A stretch of DNA of 64,000 nucleotides, taken from positions 7,812,001 to 7,876,000 of the forward strand of contig JBBCBC010000012.1 of NCBI GenBank assembly GCA_037126765.1, in the 5' to 3' direction. The stretch's first letter is position 1. Each line of letters begins with the position of its first letter. Shown in pieces: positions 11,250 to 23,904 of the stretch. The position numbers and the translations under genes were made by a program. This stretch comes from Stenogyne calaminthoides (lineage: Eukaryota > Streptophyta > Magnoliopsida > Lamiales > Lamiaceae). The notes below the pieces were generated by a model, which saw nothing but the letters and a program-made list of their open reading frames with translations, did not search any database and had not been told where the DNA came from.

Positions 11250-11725
11250 AAGAATTAAAGGATAAAATCGAATCCCATGTAGGGCGGCGTCGTCGTCTTG
11301 GCGAACGTGCCAAGGAGGCATGCATGCGACGCGACGCTGAGAGGGCACGAAGATGGGCGCCCGGGCAGGCCGAGGCCGAAAGCAGCGTAGGACAAAGCAG
11401 CGCCACGGGCGACGCTAGCGCACGCGTACCGTCGTGGAAGCGGGCAGACGGATGGAGGCGGAGAGGCGGGCGCGCGTGGGGGCGTCTTGCCGTCACGAGG
11501 TTCGTGGGCGGCAGTAGTGGCGAAAGCGGCGGCGCGGATGCACGCGGATTCTGCTGCCGCTGCCGAGGAGCCGTTTTGACCACGCTGGAGTGTCGAGGCA
11601 TCGCGGCGGGTCTGAAGCCGTCCGAGGCTACTAAGCCGACTTCGCTATGGGCGGCCGATGCGGGCGTGGCATCCCAAATGCGAAAGCTACTTGGCGTGGC
11701 GTTTGAGACGGAGTATTTTTTCGAG
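11250..11725 (+). other. GC-rich variable block in the leader of copia B
   Basis: An approximately 470-bp GC-rich stretch set in AT-rich leader DNA. Open frames run across it on both strands, as expected from high GC. Its flanks (a GGTTTATTTATTTTTG... side and a GAAATTCAAGACGG... side) match the leader of copia A, but the block itself does not resemble the block at 19945-20330. Repeated GGCGG and CGCG words suggest captured exon-like DNA, or a spacer free to diverge. No protein was recognised. Confidence 0.6.
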
Positions 11726-12472
11726 ACGACGAAAGAGGGAGAAATTCAAGACGGTGTTTCTTCAAGATCAAGCCAAGAAAAATCAAACCATGACAATTGG
11801 ATAATTTGTGCCCAATATGTTTATTTTTCTGGCTTTGCTTGATTTATTATTGTGCTATCTTATGCTTTATTTAATTTGTTTAAATGTGTTTGCATGAGAG
11901 TTGCCCAATGAAAAATCTCACCTTCAAAAATTACTAAGTATGTTTAAATAATTAATTGATAATTTTATTCCGGATAATAAAATTGAATTAATTTTGACCT
12001 CCATGATTTATTTATTTGTGAATTCTTTTGGAGAAATTCCCCCCACAGGACGGTCAAAAGATAGCTTTCACATGAATGAATTCCAAATGGATGATTGTGG
12101 GTTATTATTAGTGGCGACGATGACCCTCCCCATGAGGCTCGTTCAATACGAAATAATAATCCTGTATTTAATCATTTTTATTACTTAGGTATAAAATTGA
12201 TATGCATATACTTCCCCGAAGTCCCTGTCAATTTTATATTGGTCAAGTGGGAGCCAACTATTAATCTGGATATTAAAGGTTTGTAACTGTTCTTGTTTGT
12301 AACCTGCTTAAATGTGTTTAAATAATGACCCACCCCACGTGGCTTATTTAAACTGTTTTGAGATGTTGGCTGATGCATGTTCATATTTTTTTTGAGATTT
12401 TAATATGATGCATGTGATCAAACCTTGTGATATATATGTGCTTATGCATATTATTTTTTATTTCAGTTCATC

Positions 12473-13654
12473 ATGTCGCAACCTTTTAATCCACTATTCA
12501 ACATACTTAAAGACAATTTGCTCACTGGAGAAAACTTTGTTGATTGGAATCGAAAACTTACTATTGTCCTCACTGCACAAAGCCATAACTAGGTTCTCAC
12601 TACACCTAAACCGGAAAAGCCAAAAGATGAGTCCACTAAAACGGTTAAGAAAGAGTATGCTGACTGGGAGCGTTCCAACGAAATGGCAAAGTGTACCATC
12701 TTGGCTTCTATGTCAGATGTGTTGCAACACCAACACCAGAACGTTGAGACCGCTGCAGACATCATGACTAGTCTTAATGCGATGTTTCAACATCAGAACC
12801 GTGTGGCTCGTCAGATCACCATGAGGGACTTGCTCTCTATGAAAATGGTGGAGGGAACGCCCGTAAGGGAGCACGTTCTCCAGATGATGGCTCACCTTAA
12901 CAAACTTGAGGTACTTGGCGCTGAATACGATATCGAGACCCAAATCGATTTCGTGCTCCACTCTCTGCCAAAAAGCTTTGAACAGTTCAGGCTGAACTAC
13001 CAGATGAACAATCAGAAGTTCTCGATGCCTGATCTGTTGCAAGCTTTAGTCTCGGCGGAGGTAATATTGGGGCAAAAGAGCCAAGCCTTGGTGGCAAATG
13101 GACCTTCTTCTTCTTCTAGGCCAAGGGGTGGCAAGAACAAGAAAAGGGACAAAGGCCACAAGCAAGTGAACTCTAGTGTTGCCAATGGCAAAGAAAGGGT
13201 GAAGAAGGGTGGAGGTGTGAACAAGCCAGCTAAGGGGAAGTGCTTCAGCTTCGGTGAAAAGGGACATTGGAGGTCAGCCTGTTCCAAACCCAAAAGGGAT
13301 GGAAAGAAAGGTAATTCTCACGCACTAGTTGTTGAAACTTGTTTAGCGGCGTATGCCTCCCATTTATGGGTGGTGGATATGGGATCCACTGATCATGTTT
13401 GTTTCACATTACAGGGGTTCAAAAGGACCCAGCAACTTAGTGGGAGTGAGATCCTCATCACACTGGGCGATGCTACGAGAGTGGCAGCTGAAGCAGTGGG
13501 AGAAGTGCACCTGTCTTTTGAAGACAGAGTTTTAATTTTAAGAGATATTCTTTACATTCCGAGTTTTAGAAAGAATTTAATTTCAGTTTCTAAACTTTTT
13601 TATGATGGATATTCGGTTACTTTTAATAAAGTTGTTACCATTTCTCTTTTTTGA
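12473..13654 (+). pseudogene. Copia B gag to protease, with a stop and a lost zinc-knuckle cysteine
   Basis: Starts MSQPFNPLFNILKDN after TTTCAGTTCATC. Codon 40 is TAG (12590-12592) where copia A has a Trp codon (QHWVLGG), so a G-to-A change is likely. The frame then stays open to 13654 through the copia gag domain, a Lys/Gly-rich linker and the zinc knuckle. There the second cysteine is Phe (CFSFGEKGHWRSAC; copia A has CFNCGEKGHWRWAC). The protease motif reads VVDMGSTDH where DTGS is usual. A frameshift near 13650 cuts the frame before the integrase. Confidence 0.88.
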
Positions 13655-13659
13655 TAAAT

Positions 13660-16390
13660 TTATCTGTCATGGAACGTTGTCGAATAATCTCTATACAATT
13701 AACTGTGCACAGCACTCACAAAATGCATCCTATAACACATCAACTGTTTCCGAGAAAAGAAAACGTTCATCAGACGTAAACGAGACACTTCTTTGGCATC
13801 TAAGATTGGGTCATATAAATCCAAAGAGGATCCAAAGGTGAACCAATTCCAACATGCGAATCATGTTTGGAGGGTAAAATGACCAAGAGGGCATTTGGAG
13901 CCAAGGGGAATAGAGTCAAAGAAGTGTTAGAGATCGTTCACAAAGATGTATGTGGTCCAATGTCAACCAAAGCAAGAGGAGGTTATGAGTATTCTGTCAC
14001 TTTTATTGATGATTACTCAAGGTACGGTTATATTTTCCTTATGAAGCATAAATCTGAGACCTTTGAGAAATTCAAAGAATTTAAGGCTCAAGCAGAGAAT
14101 CATAGGGAAAAACGTATCAGGTCTCTACGATCCGATCGTGGAGGCGAATACCTCAGCGATGAGTTTTTGAACTACTTATCTGATGAAGGGATTGCATCCC
14201 AGCTCACTGCACCCGGAACCCCTCAACAAAACGGGGTTGCAGAGTGAAGAAACATAACTCTTTTGGAAATGGTTAGATCTATGATGAGTTATGCGGATCT
14301 TCCCAAGTCGTTCTGGGGTCATGCCTTGGAAACAACAGCTTACATTCTGAACTTGGTGCCATCCAAATCGGTTCCCAAAACTCCCAAAGAATTGTGGATC
14401 GGGTGCAAGCCTAGTATGAGACACATGAGAATTTGAGGGTGTCCGGCCTACGTGTTGGACAAGGAAGACGAAAAATTGGATCCTCAATCAGAATTAAGGT
14501 TGTTTGTAGGATACCCCGAGGGAACAAAAGGGTATATGTTCTATGGTCCCGAAGATCAAAAGGTGGTCATAAGCACCCACTTTAGATTTTTGGAAGAAGA
14601 CTATATGAACGAAATAAGACCCAGAAGTGAGATTACCTTAAATGAGCTAAGAGGGCTAACCTCAATGCCAACTGTACAAGATGATATACCAAACGACACA
14701 CTTACACAACCGGAGCCTCGTCGTAGTGGGAGGGTTGTGAAACAGACCTGAGAGATTCATGGGAATAGGAGAGTCCTCGGACTTGATTCCCGGACAAGAC
14801 GAATCAGACCCATGGACATATGACGAGGCAATCCAAGACAGGGATGCAGATTCTTGGCAAACAGCAATGAAAGCCGAAATGGGTTCTATGTTTCATAACT
14901 AAGTGTGGGAGCTAGTAGAACCACTTAATGGGGTCAAACCCATTGGTTGCAAGTGGGTGTATAAGAGGAAAAGAGGACCGGACGGGAAGGTGGAAACCTT
15001 CAAAGCAAGACTCGTGGCGAAAGGTTACACTCAGAAAGAAGGGATCGATTATGAGGAAACTTTTTCGCCCGTAGCCATGCTTAAGTCCATCTGTATTCTA
15101 TTATCGATTGCTGAGCATCTCGACTTTGAAATCTGGCAAATGGATGTCAAGACAGCTTTCCTTAACGGAAGTCTTGATGAAGAGATCTATATGCAACAAC
15201 CCCAAGGCTTCATTGAAAAAGGCCAAGAACACCTAGTTTATAAACTCATGAAGTCCATTTACGGACTCAAACAGGCATCCAAAGCTTGGAACCAATGTTT
15301 TGATCATGTTATAAAGTCTTATGGGTTCGATCAAAATGAGTTAGAAAGTTGTGCGTACAAAAAGCGTGTCGGAACTGCATTGGTATTCTTAATACTATAC
15401 GTAGATGACATACTGATCATCGGGAACGATGTGAAGGTGTTATCAGACGTAAGGGCATGACTTTCAAAATAGTTTGATATGAAGGACTTAGGGGAAGCCG
15501 CACACATCCTTGGGATCAAGATCACTCGAGATCGCAAGAAAAGGATGATAGGCTTATCGCAAGCTTCATATATAGACACTATCTTGAAACGATTCAGCAT
15601 GCAAGATTCCAAGAAAGGCTTTGTACCTTTCAGACATGGAATCCATCTATTTAAGAAAATGTGCCCTAAGACGCAAAAGGAGATAGATGACATGAAAGGC
15701 ATTCCTTATGCTTTGGCTGTCGGAAGCCTTATGTATGCAATGCTGTGTACGAGACTAGATATCTGCTTTGCCGTTGGCATGGTGGCAGGATATCAAAGTA
15801 ACCCGGGGAAAGAGAATTGGACGGCAGTTAAAAATATTCTGAAGTATCTGAAAAGAACTCGGGATAGAATGTTGATTTATCAGTCAAATAGTCCAATCTC
15901 CATCGGCTACACGGACTCGGATTTCCAATCAGACATAAACTCCAGTAAATCTACCTCCGGTAGTGTGTTTTGCATGGGGGGAGGAGCCGTGACATGGAGA
16001 AGCGTCAAAGAAATGCATCGCAGATTCTACCATGGAAGCCGAATATGTAGGCGCTGCGCAGGCGTGAAAAGCGATTTGGTTCAAGAACTTCCTAGTGGAC
16101 TTGGATGTGGTTCCGAATTTGCCCAAAGAATCTTCATTTTATTGTGACAATGCTTGGGAAGCGATTGCAAATTCAAGGGAACCACGAGCCCACAAAAGCC
16201 AAAAAATACATTGAAAGGAAATACCATCTTATACGAGATATCGTTAAGAGAGAGATATAGATGTGGCAAAGATAGCGTCTCGAGGACAACCTAGCGCGAT
16301 CCATTCACAAAGGGTCGCCTCAATAATACTAGAGACATGTGGAAGGAATGGGTGTCAAGACCGTTGTCAATCTGCTTTGAGTATAAGTGG
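13660..16390 (+). pseudogene. Copia B pol: integrase, reverse transcriptase, RNase H (stops and frameshifts)
   Basis: GAG-pre-integrase segment LLWHLRLGHINPKRIQR (to 13841), integrase core 13867-14247 with FIDDYSRYGYIF, LRSDRGGEYLSDEF and the PGTPQQNGVAE signature, then an in-frame stop, a second stop near 14436 and the GYPEGTKGYMFYGPEDQKV segment. RT runs from 14903 (CKWVYKRKRGPDGKVETF) through MDVKTAFLNGSLDEEIYMQQP to LYVDDILIIGND, with stops near 15460-15475. RNase H begins at 15479 and loses frame near 16010, before the EAEY region. The ASKH-type C-terminal piece persists as scrambled frames up to 16390. Confidence 0.9.
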
Positions 16391-16491
16391 GAGAAATTAT
16401 TAGGTTCGTGTAGGTGACATTAGATGTCACAGACTACACGAGACATGTTTGTAGTATACTTAAAAGCAAACTTTGAGTATAAGTGGGAGAT

Positions 16492-18325
16492 TGTTGGGAT
16501 TATACTGGAAAGTATGCTTTTACTTTGTATAATCAAAAACTGAATTTTGGACTTATTCTTTCGAAATAAATTGTTTATCACTGATGCTTTAAATATTATC
16601 GAATGTTACATATATTTACTGCATAATTGTTCAATAAATTGTACGTGTTACATAGTAGTTAATTTAGTGATACCAGATCACAGAAGATTAAATTAACAGT
16701 CCCTTGTAACTACAAGTACGTCATTCACGACCTAGATGGAAATGAACAACCCATCGTGAAAGGTTGAAGTGTAAGGCTCAGATTGACTTGTCTTGACCAA
16801 GAGATTACACTAGTGCATGACTGATGAACTGAATAGGACCTCTGAGGGACAAATTCTTGAACCCAACAAGGAAGAATTAGACCTCGGTGGTTCGTTATTT
16901 CTTAATCTTCGTTCCTTAAATAGGATCACGTGTGATTGGTAACTATTGCTTTGACTTATCATGGGTAGAGAATCAACGAGATTCAATACTTTTTATCTTG
17001 GGCAATATTATTGGTCACATGTGATTGCTAAGATTTAAAACGGAGAATCGTGTGCAAGTACGCTTGTTCGATTTGCCCCCTTGGGAGGTTCATAAGCTTT
17101 ATCATACCAAATCTTGCAAATGGAATTAGTTTCCGGTATGGATAATAATGTTGAATTGTTCCTTGACCAAGGACAAAAGATATTAATTAATGGAAAGCTA
17201 TTTCAGTGGCTTGAATTAATTAATGGGCTAGATAATCTTAAACACGGGAAATAATAACCGGGAGCCATATTGACTGTAATATGGGTTAAGATGGATAGTG
17301 CAATATTAATTATGTAGTGGGATTAATTAATATTTATGGGCTTGAATAATATTGTGGCTCAATATTGATAATTCAAGATCCATTGGAAGGTCCAATCTTA
17401 ATTTTCCTAAAGGCCCCCTAAGTAGCCCAACATATAGTCCAATAACTGAAAAAGGTGTTTAAAATAAAATAAATATTGTTGCTTATTTTTCCTAATTATT
17501 TTCGAAATTTATAGATAAAAGGGGAGAAAGATTTTCTTTGAATTTTGTTATGGAATGAAGATATGTATTCTTGGAATACAAGATTATCTCATTAAATTCA
17601 AGAAATCTCCCACTTGGTTATTTATAAGAAAAATTTCGAATTTTTTGAAAGATAAAGGGCAAGAAAGATTTTTTTGATTTTCTTGAAAAGATATTATGGA
17701 AGGTATGATGTATTTCTTGAAATACAAGAATATTTCATAAATTCAAGAAGATCCAAATCTTTGATTCTTGCCTATTATTTTCAAAAATATCCCATAACAA
17801 AGAGTAGGTGGGATTTTGTGGAATATTATGATTATGGGAAAAAGAATATAGGAGATATATTCAAGATTTCTTGGAGATCAAGAAAAGATTTTCCCACATT
17901 GTTTTTTGCCACAATTTTCTACCACCTATGCTCTATAAATAGGGGTTGACTCTTTAATTCCCAAGTACAATTTCATGTGCTGGAAAAATTAGTAAATCCA
18001 CAAAAGTGGTGCAACATAATTTATTGTCCTTTTGTTAATTGTTCACAAGTGTCCTACCACCGGATAGTCGAACAAGGATTAAGGGAATACTTGGAAAGTT
18101 CTTTTGGTTAGTCTAATCAGCCAGATCACTGCCATCCCAAGAGGTACGTTCACGTAAACTCGTAGAATTCCGCATGCGTAGGATTTACGTGAATTAATTA
18201 TATGCATGATATGTTGTTGGATTATTATTTGAATTAATATAGGATTAATTCAGTAATAATTATAAGAATTAAATTTGTATTTAAATATTCACTCCGAATA
18301 GATCTGTGCAACTTATTCCCCAACA
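16492..18325 (+). repeat. 3' LTR of copia B
   Basis: 1834 bp from TGTTGGGATTATACTGG to CCCCAACA. It is preceded by the polypurine tract AAGTGGGAGAT and followed by TSD TCAAC (18326-18330). TATA box TATAAATAGG at 17934-17943. Confidence 0.95.
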
Positions 18326-18330
18326 TCAAC

Positions 18331-19188
18331 AACTAGTGCGAGAGAATTACCTTTCTTTCCATTCCTTTTGGGTTTGGAACAGGCCCACCTCCAATGTCCT
18401 TTTTCACCGCAGTTAAAACACTTCCCTTTTGGTTTCTTTTGGATTCCTAACCTACTTACCGCCTTATCTTTGCCTTTCTTATTACAAGCTTTGCTTTGGT
18501 TCTGACTGATCATCTTCACTTTGACCTTGCCTTCCACTGGCCTAGATCTTGAAAGAAGTTTTTTAGTCACCAAAGTCTTGTCTTCTTGTCCCAAATGCTT
18601 CTCTATCGTCTCCAAGACCTCTTGTAGAGTATCCATAGTAAACATGTGATCACTCATCACAAAACTACAGTAAAACTCATTAAAACATCTTGGAAGAGTT
18701 AGGAACAAGAATTTGATTTGAGCCCCGTCATCATACTTAGCACCGAGGTAAACAAGTTTCTCAAAATGGCGCCTGACTTTGAGAACATGATCTCTTACAG
18801 GTGTTCCCTCTGTCATCTTTAGCTTGGCCATGCCATTATGATGAAACTGTTCAGTCATGCGGCTTTCTGTTGAAAACATTTCTTCGAGACTTTGCATGAT
18901 TTCCGCAGCTGTTTCAACATCTTTATGAATGCTTTTCAAATCATCAGACAATGAAGTCAAGATCATACACTTCATATATTTGTTAGCTTGCTTCCAGATT
19001 TCATACATGGATCTCTCCGCATTAGATGACCCATCAGTAAGTTTTTCAGGTTTGGATCCCCCAAGAACCCAATGTTGTGGTTGTGCAGTGAGGACAAATT
19101 TCATATTTCTTTTCCAAACTCCATAGTTTTCACCAGTAAGTTGGTTTTCTTTGAGCATATATTTCAATGGATTAAAAGGTTGTGACAT
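18331..19188 (-). pseudogene. Copia A gag, cut off from pol by element B
   Basis: On the minus strand the gag starts MSQPFNPLKYMLKENQL (ATG at 19188) and is open to the insertion site of B. It has the copia gag domain with WKRNMKFVLTAQP and YDDGAQIKFLFLTLP, a basic linker, and an intact CCHC zinc knuckle CFNCGEKGHWRWAC. Its last residues GNSLALVV would continue into VETCLVAYATH at 9090, on the other side of B. This is the best-preserved coding segment of the A-C complex: no internal stop. The frame also extends upstream to 19263, but MSQPFNP matches the start in copia B. Confidence 0.88.
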
Positions 19189-19944
19189 GATGATACTGAA
19201 AATAAACATACATCTTGTGTCAATATCCGGATCAACACAGAGAAAATCACATAATTTGATCACATGATTTATATTGAAATCTCAAAAAAAATATGAACAT
19301 GCATCAGTCAACATCTCAAACAGTTTTAAATGAGCCTCTAGGGAGGGTTATCATTTAAATCACATTCAAGCAGGTTACAAACAAGAACAGTTACAAGCCT
19401 TTAATTTAAAAAAAAAATTAATAGTTGGCTCCCACTTGACCAATATAAAATTGACAGGGACTTCGGCGAAGTATATGCATATCAATTTTATACCTAAGTA
19501 ATAACCATGATTAAATACAGAATTACTACTTCGTTTTGATCGAGCCTCTTGGGAGGGTCATCGTCGCCACTAATAATAATTCACAATTATCCTTTTGAGA
19601 ATTTATTCATGTGAAAGCTATCTTTTGGTCGTCCCTTAGGGGAATTTCTCCAAAAGAATTCACAAATAAATAAATCATGGAGGTCAAAATTAATTCGATT
19701 CAAAATCGAATTAATTATTTAAACATACTTAGTAAATTTTTTATTTTGAGATTTTTCGTTGGGCAAATCTCATCCAAACACATTTAAATAAATTAAATAA
19801 GGCATAAGAAAATACAACAATTAATCAAGCAAAGAAGAAAAATAAACATATTGGGCACAAATTATCCAATTGTCATGGTTTGATTTTTCTTGGCTTGATT
19901 TTGAAGAAACGCCGTCTTGAATTTCACCCACTCGATCGTCTCAA

Positions 19945-20330
19945 AAAATCACGTCTCGTGCATCGATCAGCTCGCGGGTCGGGGTGCACGCCTTGCACCC
20001 TACCCGACCGTGTCGATTTCGCCCATCGTGATCCGCCCGCAGCGCCAACAAGACGCTGGCGAACTTCGGCACCACTCGGTAGCTTTGGCGGAGGAGTCAC
20101 ACAGTGCCACAGGCTTCGCCAACCTCCGCCTCCTCCGCAGCGCTCTTGCAAGATACGCCAGCCCCCCCCTCCGCCTCGAAACCTCCGTCGGGTACTGCAT
20201 GACACACACGATCTCCACCTTGCCCCACACCCGTGCATGCCTGCTAGTGTCCACGTCATGCGCGTGCCTCTCTTCAACGCGTTTTCGACGACACGCCTCG
20301 ACGTTCTGCGCGATTACTGATCCGTTTTAA
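19945..20330 (-). other. GC-rich variable block in the leader of copia A
   Basis: About 385 bp of GC-rich DNA between AT-rich leader segments. The flanks are homologous to those of the block in copia B (AAATTCAAGACGGCGTTTCTTC on the gag side of the minus strand). The interior does not align to that block by eye. Open frames occur on both strands and none resembles a known protein. Confidence 0.6.
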
Positions 20331-20642
20331 TTTCTCGCCTCCGTCTTCGTCTTCGATCAGGTTATAATTTATTTTGCAAAAATAAATAAACCTAAATCTA
20401 AACTAGTCTATTACATTGAACAAATCAAATAGCCTAATCTACTCGTGGATTTTCTCACGAGAAAAAAAAATCGAACGAGACGAATTAAAACCATTCATAT
20501 TCATGAAATAAATAAACACATTAAATACCATGACAATTGGATACCTGCAAAACAGATCTAACAATTCTACTATCCAATTTTCAATAAAATTTAATGGCCA
20601 ACATAATTTAAATAACAATTTAAATACAGAGCTCGAAACCGA

Positions 20643-20655
20643 GGCTCTGATACCA
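20643..20655 (-). other. Primer-binding site of copia A
   Basis: GGCTCTGATACCA on the plus strand, i.e. TGGTATCAGAGCC on the minus strand, two bases from the LTR border at 20658. Initiator tRNA-Met type. Confidence 0.93.
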
Positions 20656-20657
20656 GT

Positions 20658-22362
20658 TGTTGGGAAATTAGGGTTGCCCGGATCTATTCGAGGTGAATTT
20701 AAATACATATTTAAATTAATCAATTAATTACTAACATGAATTAATCCTAATTCAATTCAACATAATAATTAATAAACAAATAAACATCATGCGTACACGT
20801 ATTTCACGTAAAACGTAAGCATGCGGAATCTAGGAATTACGTAAATACTAACCTCTCGTAGAGACAACTGCTGAGACGATGGATCAACCCAAAGTACCTT
20901 CTCAAATATGTCCCACGTCCACAAACATAATCCGGTGGGAGGATTATCAACGAACGATTTTAATCTTTAAAAGAGAAAAGAAAAATTTTGGCTACCACCT
21001 TTGTGGATTTCTAATTTTTCCAACACATGGAATTGCACTTGGGGATGAAAAATTCATCCCCTATTTATAATACTAGGGGTGGTCGAAAATTTGACCTAGG
21101 AATAAGATGGGAAAATCTTTTTCTTGATCTCCAAGAAATCTTGAATATATCTAATATATTCTTTTCTCCATATTTAAAATATTCCACAAAAATCTCACCT
21201 CCTAATATTAAGGGAATCTTCGAAAATTCCAATTAGTTAGGAAAGAAATAAGATCTTTGACTTTTCTTGAATTTATGGGATAAACTTGTATTCCAAGAAT
21301 ACATATTCCATAAAATCTTTCCAAGAAAATCTTTTCTCTCTTCCTACCCAATATTTTCGAAAATTTAATGAGGAGAAATAAGCCAAAATATTTTCTTCTC
21401 CTTTTCATTAATTGGACTTTAGTTTGGGCTATTTGAGGGACCTTTAGGAGAATTAAGATTGGACCTCCAATGGGCTACGAAGCTTTAATATTTAGCCAAA
21501 ATATTATTCAAGCCCATTAATATTAATTTACTCCACTATAAAATTAATATTGAACTATCCATCTTAACCCACATTACGACTTCACAATAATATGACTCCC
21601 GATCATTATATCCCAATTTAAGATTATCTTAGTCCACTAATTAATTAAGTCACTGAACAGACTTTATATTAATTAATATCTTTGTCCTTGGAGTAAAGAC
21701 AGCTCAACATTATTATCCATACCGAAAATAAATTTTCACTTGCAAGATTTGGTATGATAAAGATTCTGAGCCCACCAAGGGGACAAATCAAGCAAGCCGT
21801 ACTTGCACGCGATTCTCCGTATTAAATCTTAGCAATCGTCATGTAACTAATAATATTGCCCAAGATACAAGGTATCGAATCGCATTGATTCTCTTCCCAT
21901 CATAAGTCAAAGCAATAGTTATTAATTTCACACGATCCTATTTAAGGAACGGAGATTAAGAAATAACGCACCACTGAGGTCTAATTCTTGTATATTCAGT
22001 ACCGAAGAACTTATCCTTTTGTAGGTCCTTTTCAGCACATCAGGATGCACTAGTGTAATCCCTTGGTCAAGATAAGTCAATCTGAGCCTTACACTTCAAC
22101 CTTTCATGATGGATTGTTCATTTCCACCTGGGTTGTGAATTTGTACTTAGTCACGAGGAACTGTTAATTTGTTCTTCTGTGATCTGTTATCACCAAATTA
22201 ACTACAACGTAACACGTACTGACTTATTGAACAGGTATGCAGTAAATATATATAACATTCATTCATATTTAATGCACCATGTTATAAATAATTTATTTCA
22301 GTAAATAAATAAGAAATTCAGTTTGGTTATACAAAGTAAAAGCATATTTTTCAGTATAAACA
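20658..22362 (-). repeat. Shared middle LTR (5' LTR of A and 3' LTR of C)
   Basis: About 1705 bp, TGTTGGGAAATTAGGG on the left and a degraded CAGTATAAACA end on the right (the left LTR has CAGTATAACCCCAACA). A PBS sits on its left and TCTCCCACTTATACTC (complement of a PPT) on its right, so it borders two internal regions of the same orientation. Confidence 0.88.
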
Positions 22363-23904
22363 TTCTCCCACTTATACTCAAAGTCTACTTTTAAGTATAC
22401 TACAACATGTCTCGTGTTTTATGTGACATCTAATGTCACCTACACGAACCTAATAATATTTCTCACACTTATACTCAAAGCAGATTGGCAACGATCTTGA
22501 CACCCATTCCTTCCACATGTCTCTCGAATGTACTCTAAGGCAGACCCTTTGTGAATGGATTTGCTAGGTTGCCTTCAGACGCATCTTTGCCACCTCTATA
22601 TCTCCTCTCTTAACGATTTCTCGTATAAGATGGTAATTTCTTTCTATGTGTTTGCTGGCCTTGTGGGCTCTCGGTTCCCTAGAATTTGCAACTGCTCCGG
22701 CGTTATCACAGTAAATCGTGATCATGCTGGGCAAATCCGGAACGACGTCCAAGTCCACCAGGAAGTTCTTGAGCCAAACCGCTTCTTTCGCTGCTTCACA
22801 AACAGCTACATATTCGACTTCCATGGTAGAATCAGCGATGCATTTCTGCTTAATGCTTCTCCATGTCATGACTCCTCCCCCCATGCAAAACACACTACCC
22901 GAGGTTGACTTTATGGAGTCTATGTCTGATTGGAAATCTGAGTCCGTATAACCGATGGGGATTAGACTGTCTGATTGATAAACTAACATTTTGTCCCGTG
23001 TCCTCTTCAGATACTTCAGAATGTTCTTAACCGCAGTCCAATGCTCTTTCCCAGGGTTACTTTGATATCTTGCCACCATGCCTATGGAAAAGTAGATATC
23101 CGGTCTCGTGCACAGCATTGCCTACATGAGGCTTCCTACAGCCGAAGCATAAGGAACGTCCTTCATGTCATCTATTTACTTTTGTATCTTGGGACACATC
23201 TCCTTGGATAGATGGATTCCCTATCTGAAAGGCACAAAACCTTTCTTGGAATCTTGCATGCTAAATCGCTTCAAAATGGTGTCTATATATGAGGTTTGCG
23301 AAAGCCCGATCATTCTTTTCCTGCGATCTCGAGTGATCATGATCCCTAGGACGTGACCGGCTTCCCCTAAGTCCTTCATATCAAACTGTTTTGGCTGTCA
23401 TGCCCTTACGTCTGACAACATCTTTACATCGTTCCCGATGAGCAGAATGTCGTCTACGTATAGTACCAAGAATACCAAGGCAGTTCCGTCACGTTTTCTA
23501 TAAACACAACTTTCGAAATTATTTTGATCAAAACCGTAGGATTTTATAACTTGACCAAAACACTGATTCTAAGCACGGGATGCTTGCTTTAGCCCATAAA
23601 TGGACTTCTTTAGCTTGCAAACCAGATGCTCTTGGTCTTTTTCAATGAAGCCTTCGGGTTGCTGCATATAGATCTCTTCGTCAAGACTTCCATTAAGGAA
23701 AGTGGTCTTGACATCCATTTGCCAGATCTCAAAGTCTAGGTGCACAGCAATCGAAAAGAGAATGCGGATGGACTTGAGCATGGCTACGGGCAAAAAGATT
23801 TCCTCATAGTCGATCCTTTCTTTCTGAGTGTACCCTTTCGCCACAAGTCTCGCTTTAAAGGTTTCAACCTTTCCGTCTGGTCCCCTTTTTCTCTTGTATA
23901 CCCA
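22363..23904 (-). pseudogene. Copia C pol 3' part: reverse transcriptase and RNase H
   Basis: Minus strand. RT pieces at 23569-23844 (GYTQKERIDYEEIFLPVAMLKS, DVKTTFLNGSLDEEIYMQQPEGFIEK) and around 23400-23500 (complement of a VDD region), then RNase H at 22564-23118 with MTWRSIKQKCIADSTMEVEYVAVCEA and HKASKHIERNYHLI. Several frameshifts. The solo LTR at 23910 interrupts the RT just upstream of the CKWVYKRK segment; the rest continues at 25756. Confidence 0.87.

Larger units (their letters stand above)
9091..18325 (+). mobile_element. Complete Ty1/copia element B, nested in copia A
   Basis: A 9235-bp plus-strand element: 5' LTR 9091-10927, PBS TGGTATCAGAGCC at 10930-10942 (initiator tRNA-Met), GC-rich leader, gag, pol, PPT (AAGTGGGAGAT up to 16491) and 3' LTR 16492-18325. 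TSD TCAAC lies on both sides. It splits copia A between the gag zinc knuckle (18331 onward on the minus strand) and the protease (below 9086). The LTRs are very similar to each other by eye, which points to a recent insertion, yet gag and pol hold several stops and frameshifts. The element therefore probably moved with proteins supplied in trans. The long LTRs resemble the Angela/Tork group, but the lineage is not certain. Confidence 0.95.

Noticed and set aside
11324..11842. 172-aa open frame in the leader of copia B
   Set aside because: It runs across a GC-rich block where both strands are open, resembles no protein, and continues into clearly noncoding leader that is conserved with copia A.
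19880..20330. Overlapping frames on both strands in the leader of copia A
   Set aside because: Same situation: high GC keeps frames open. No domain and no conservation with the block in B.
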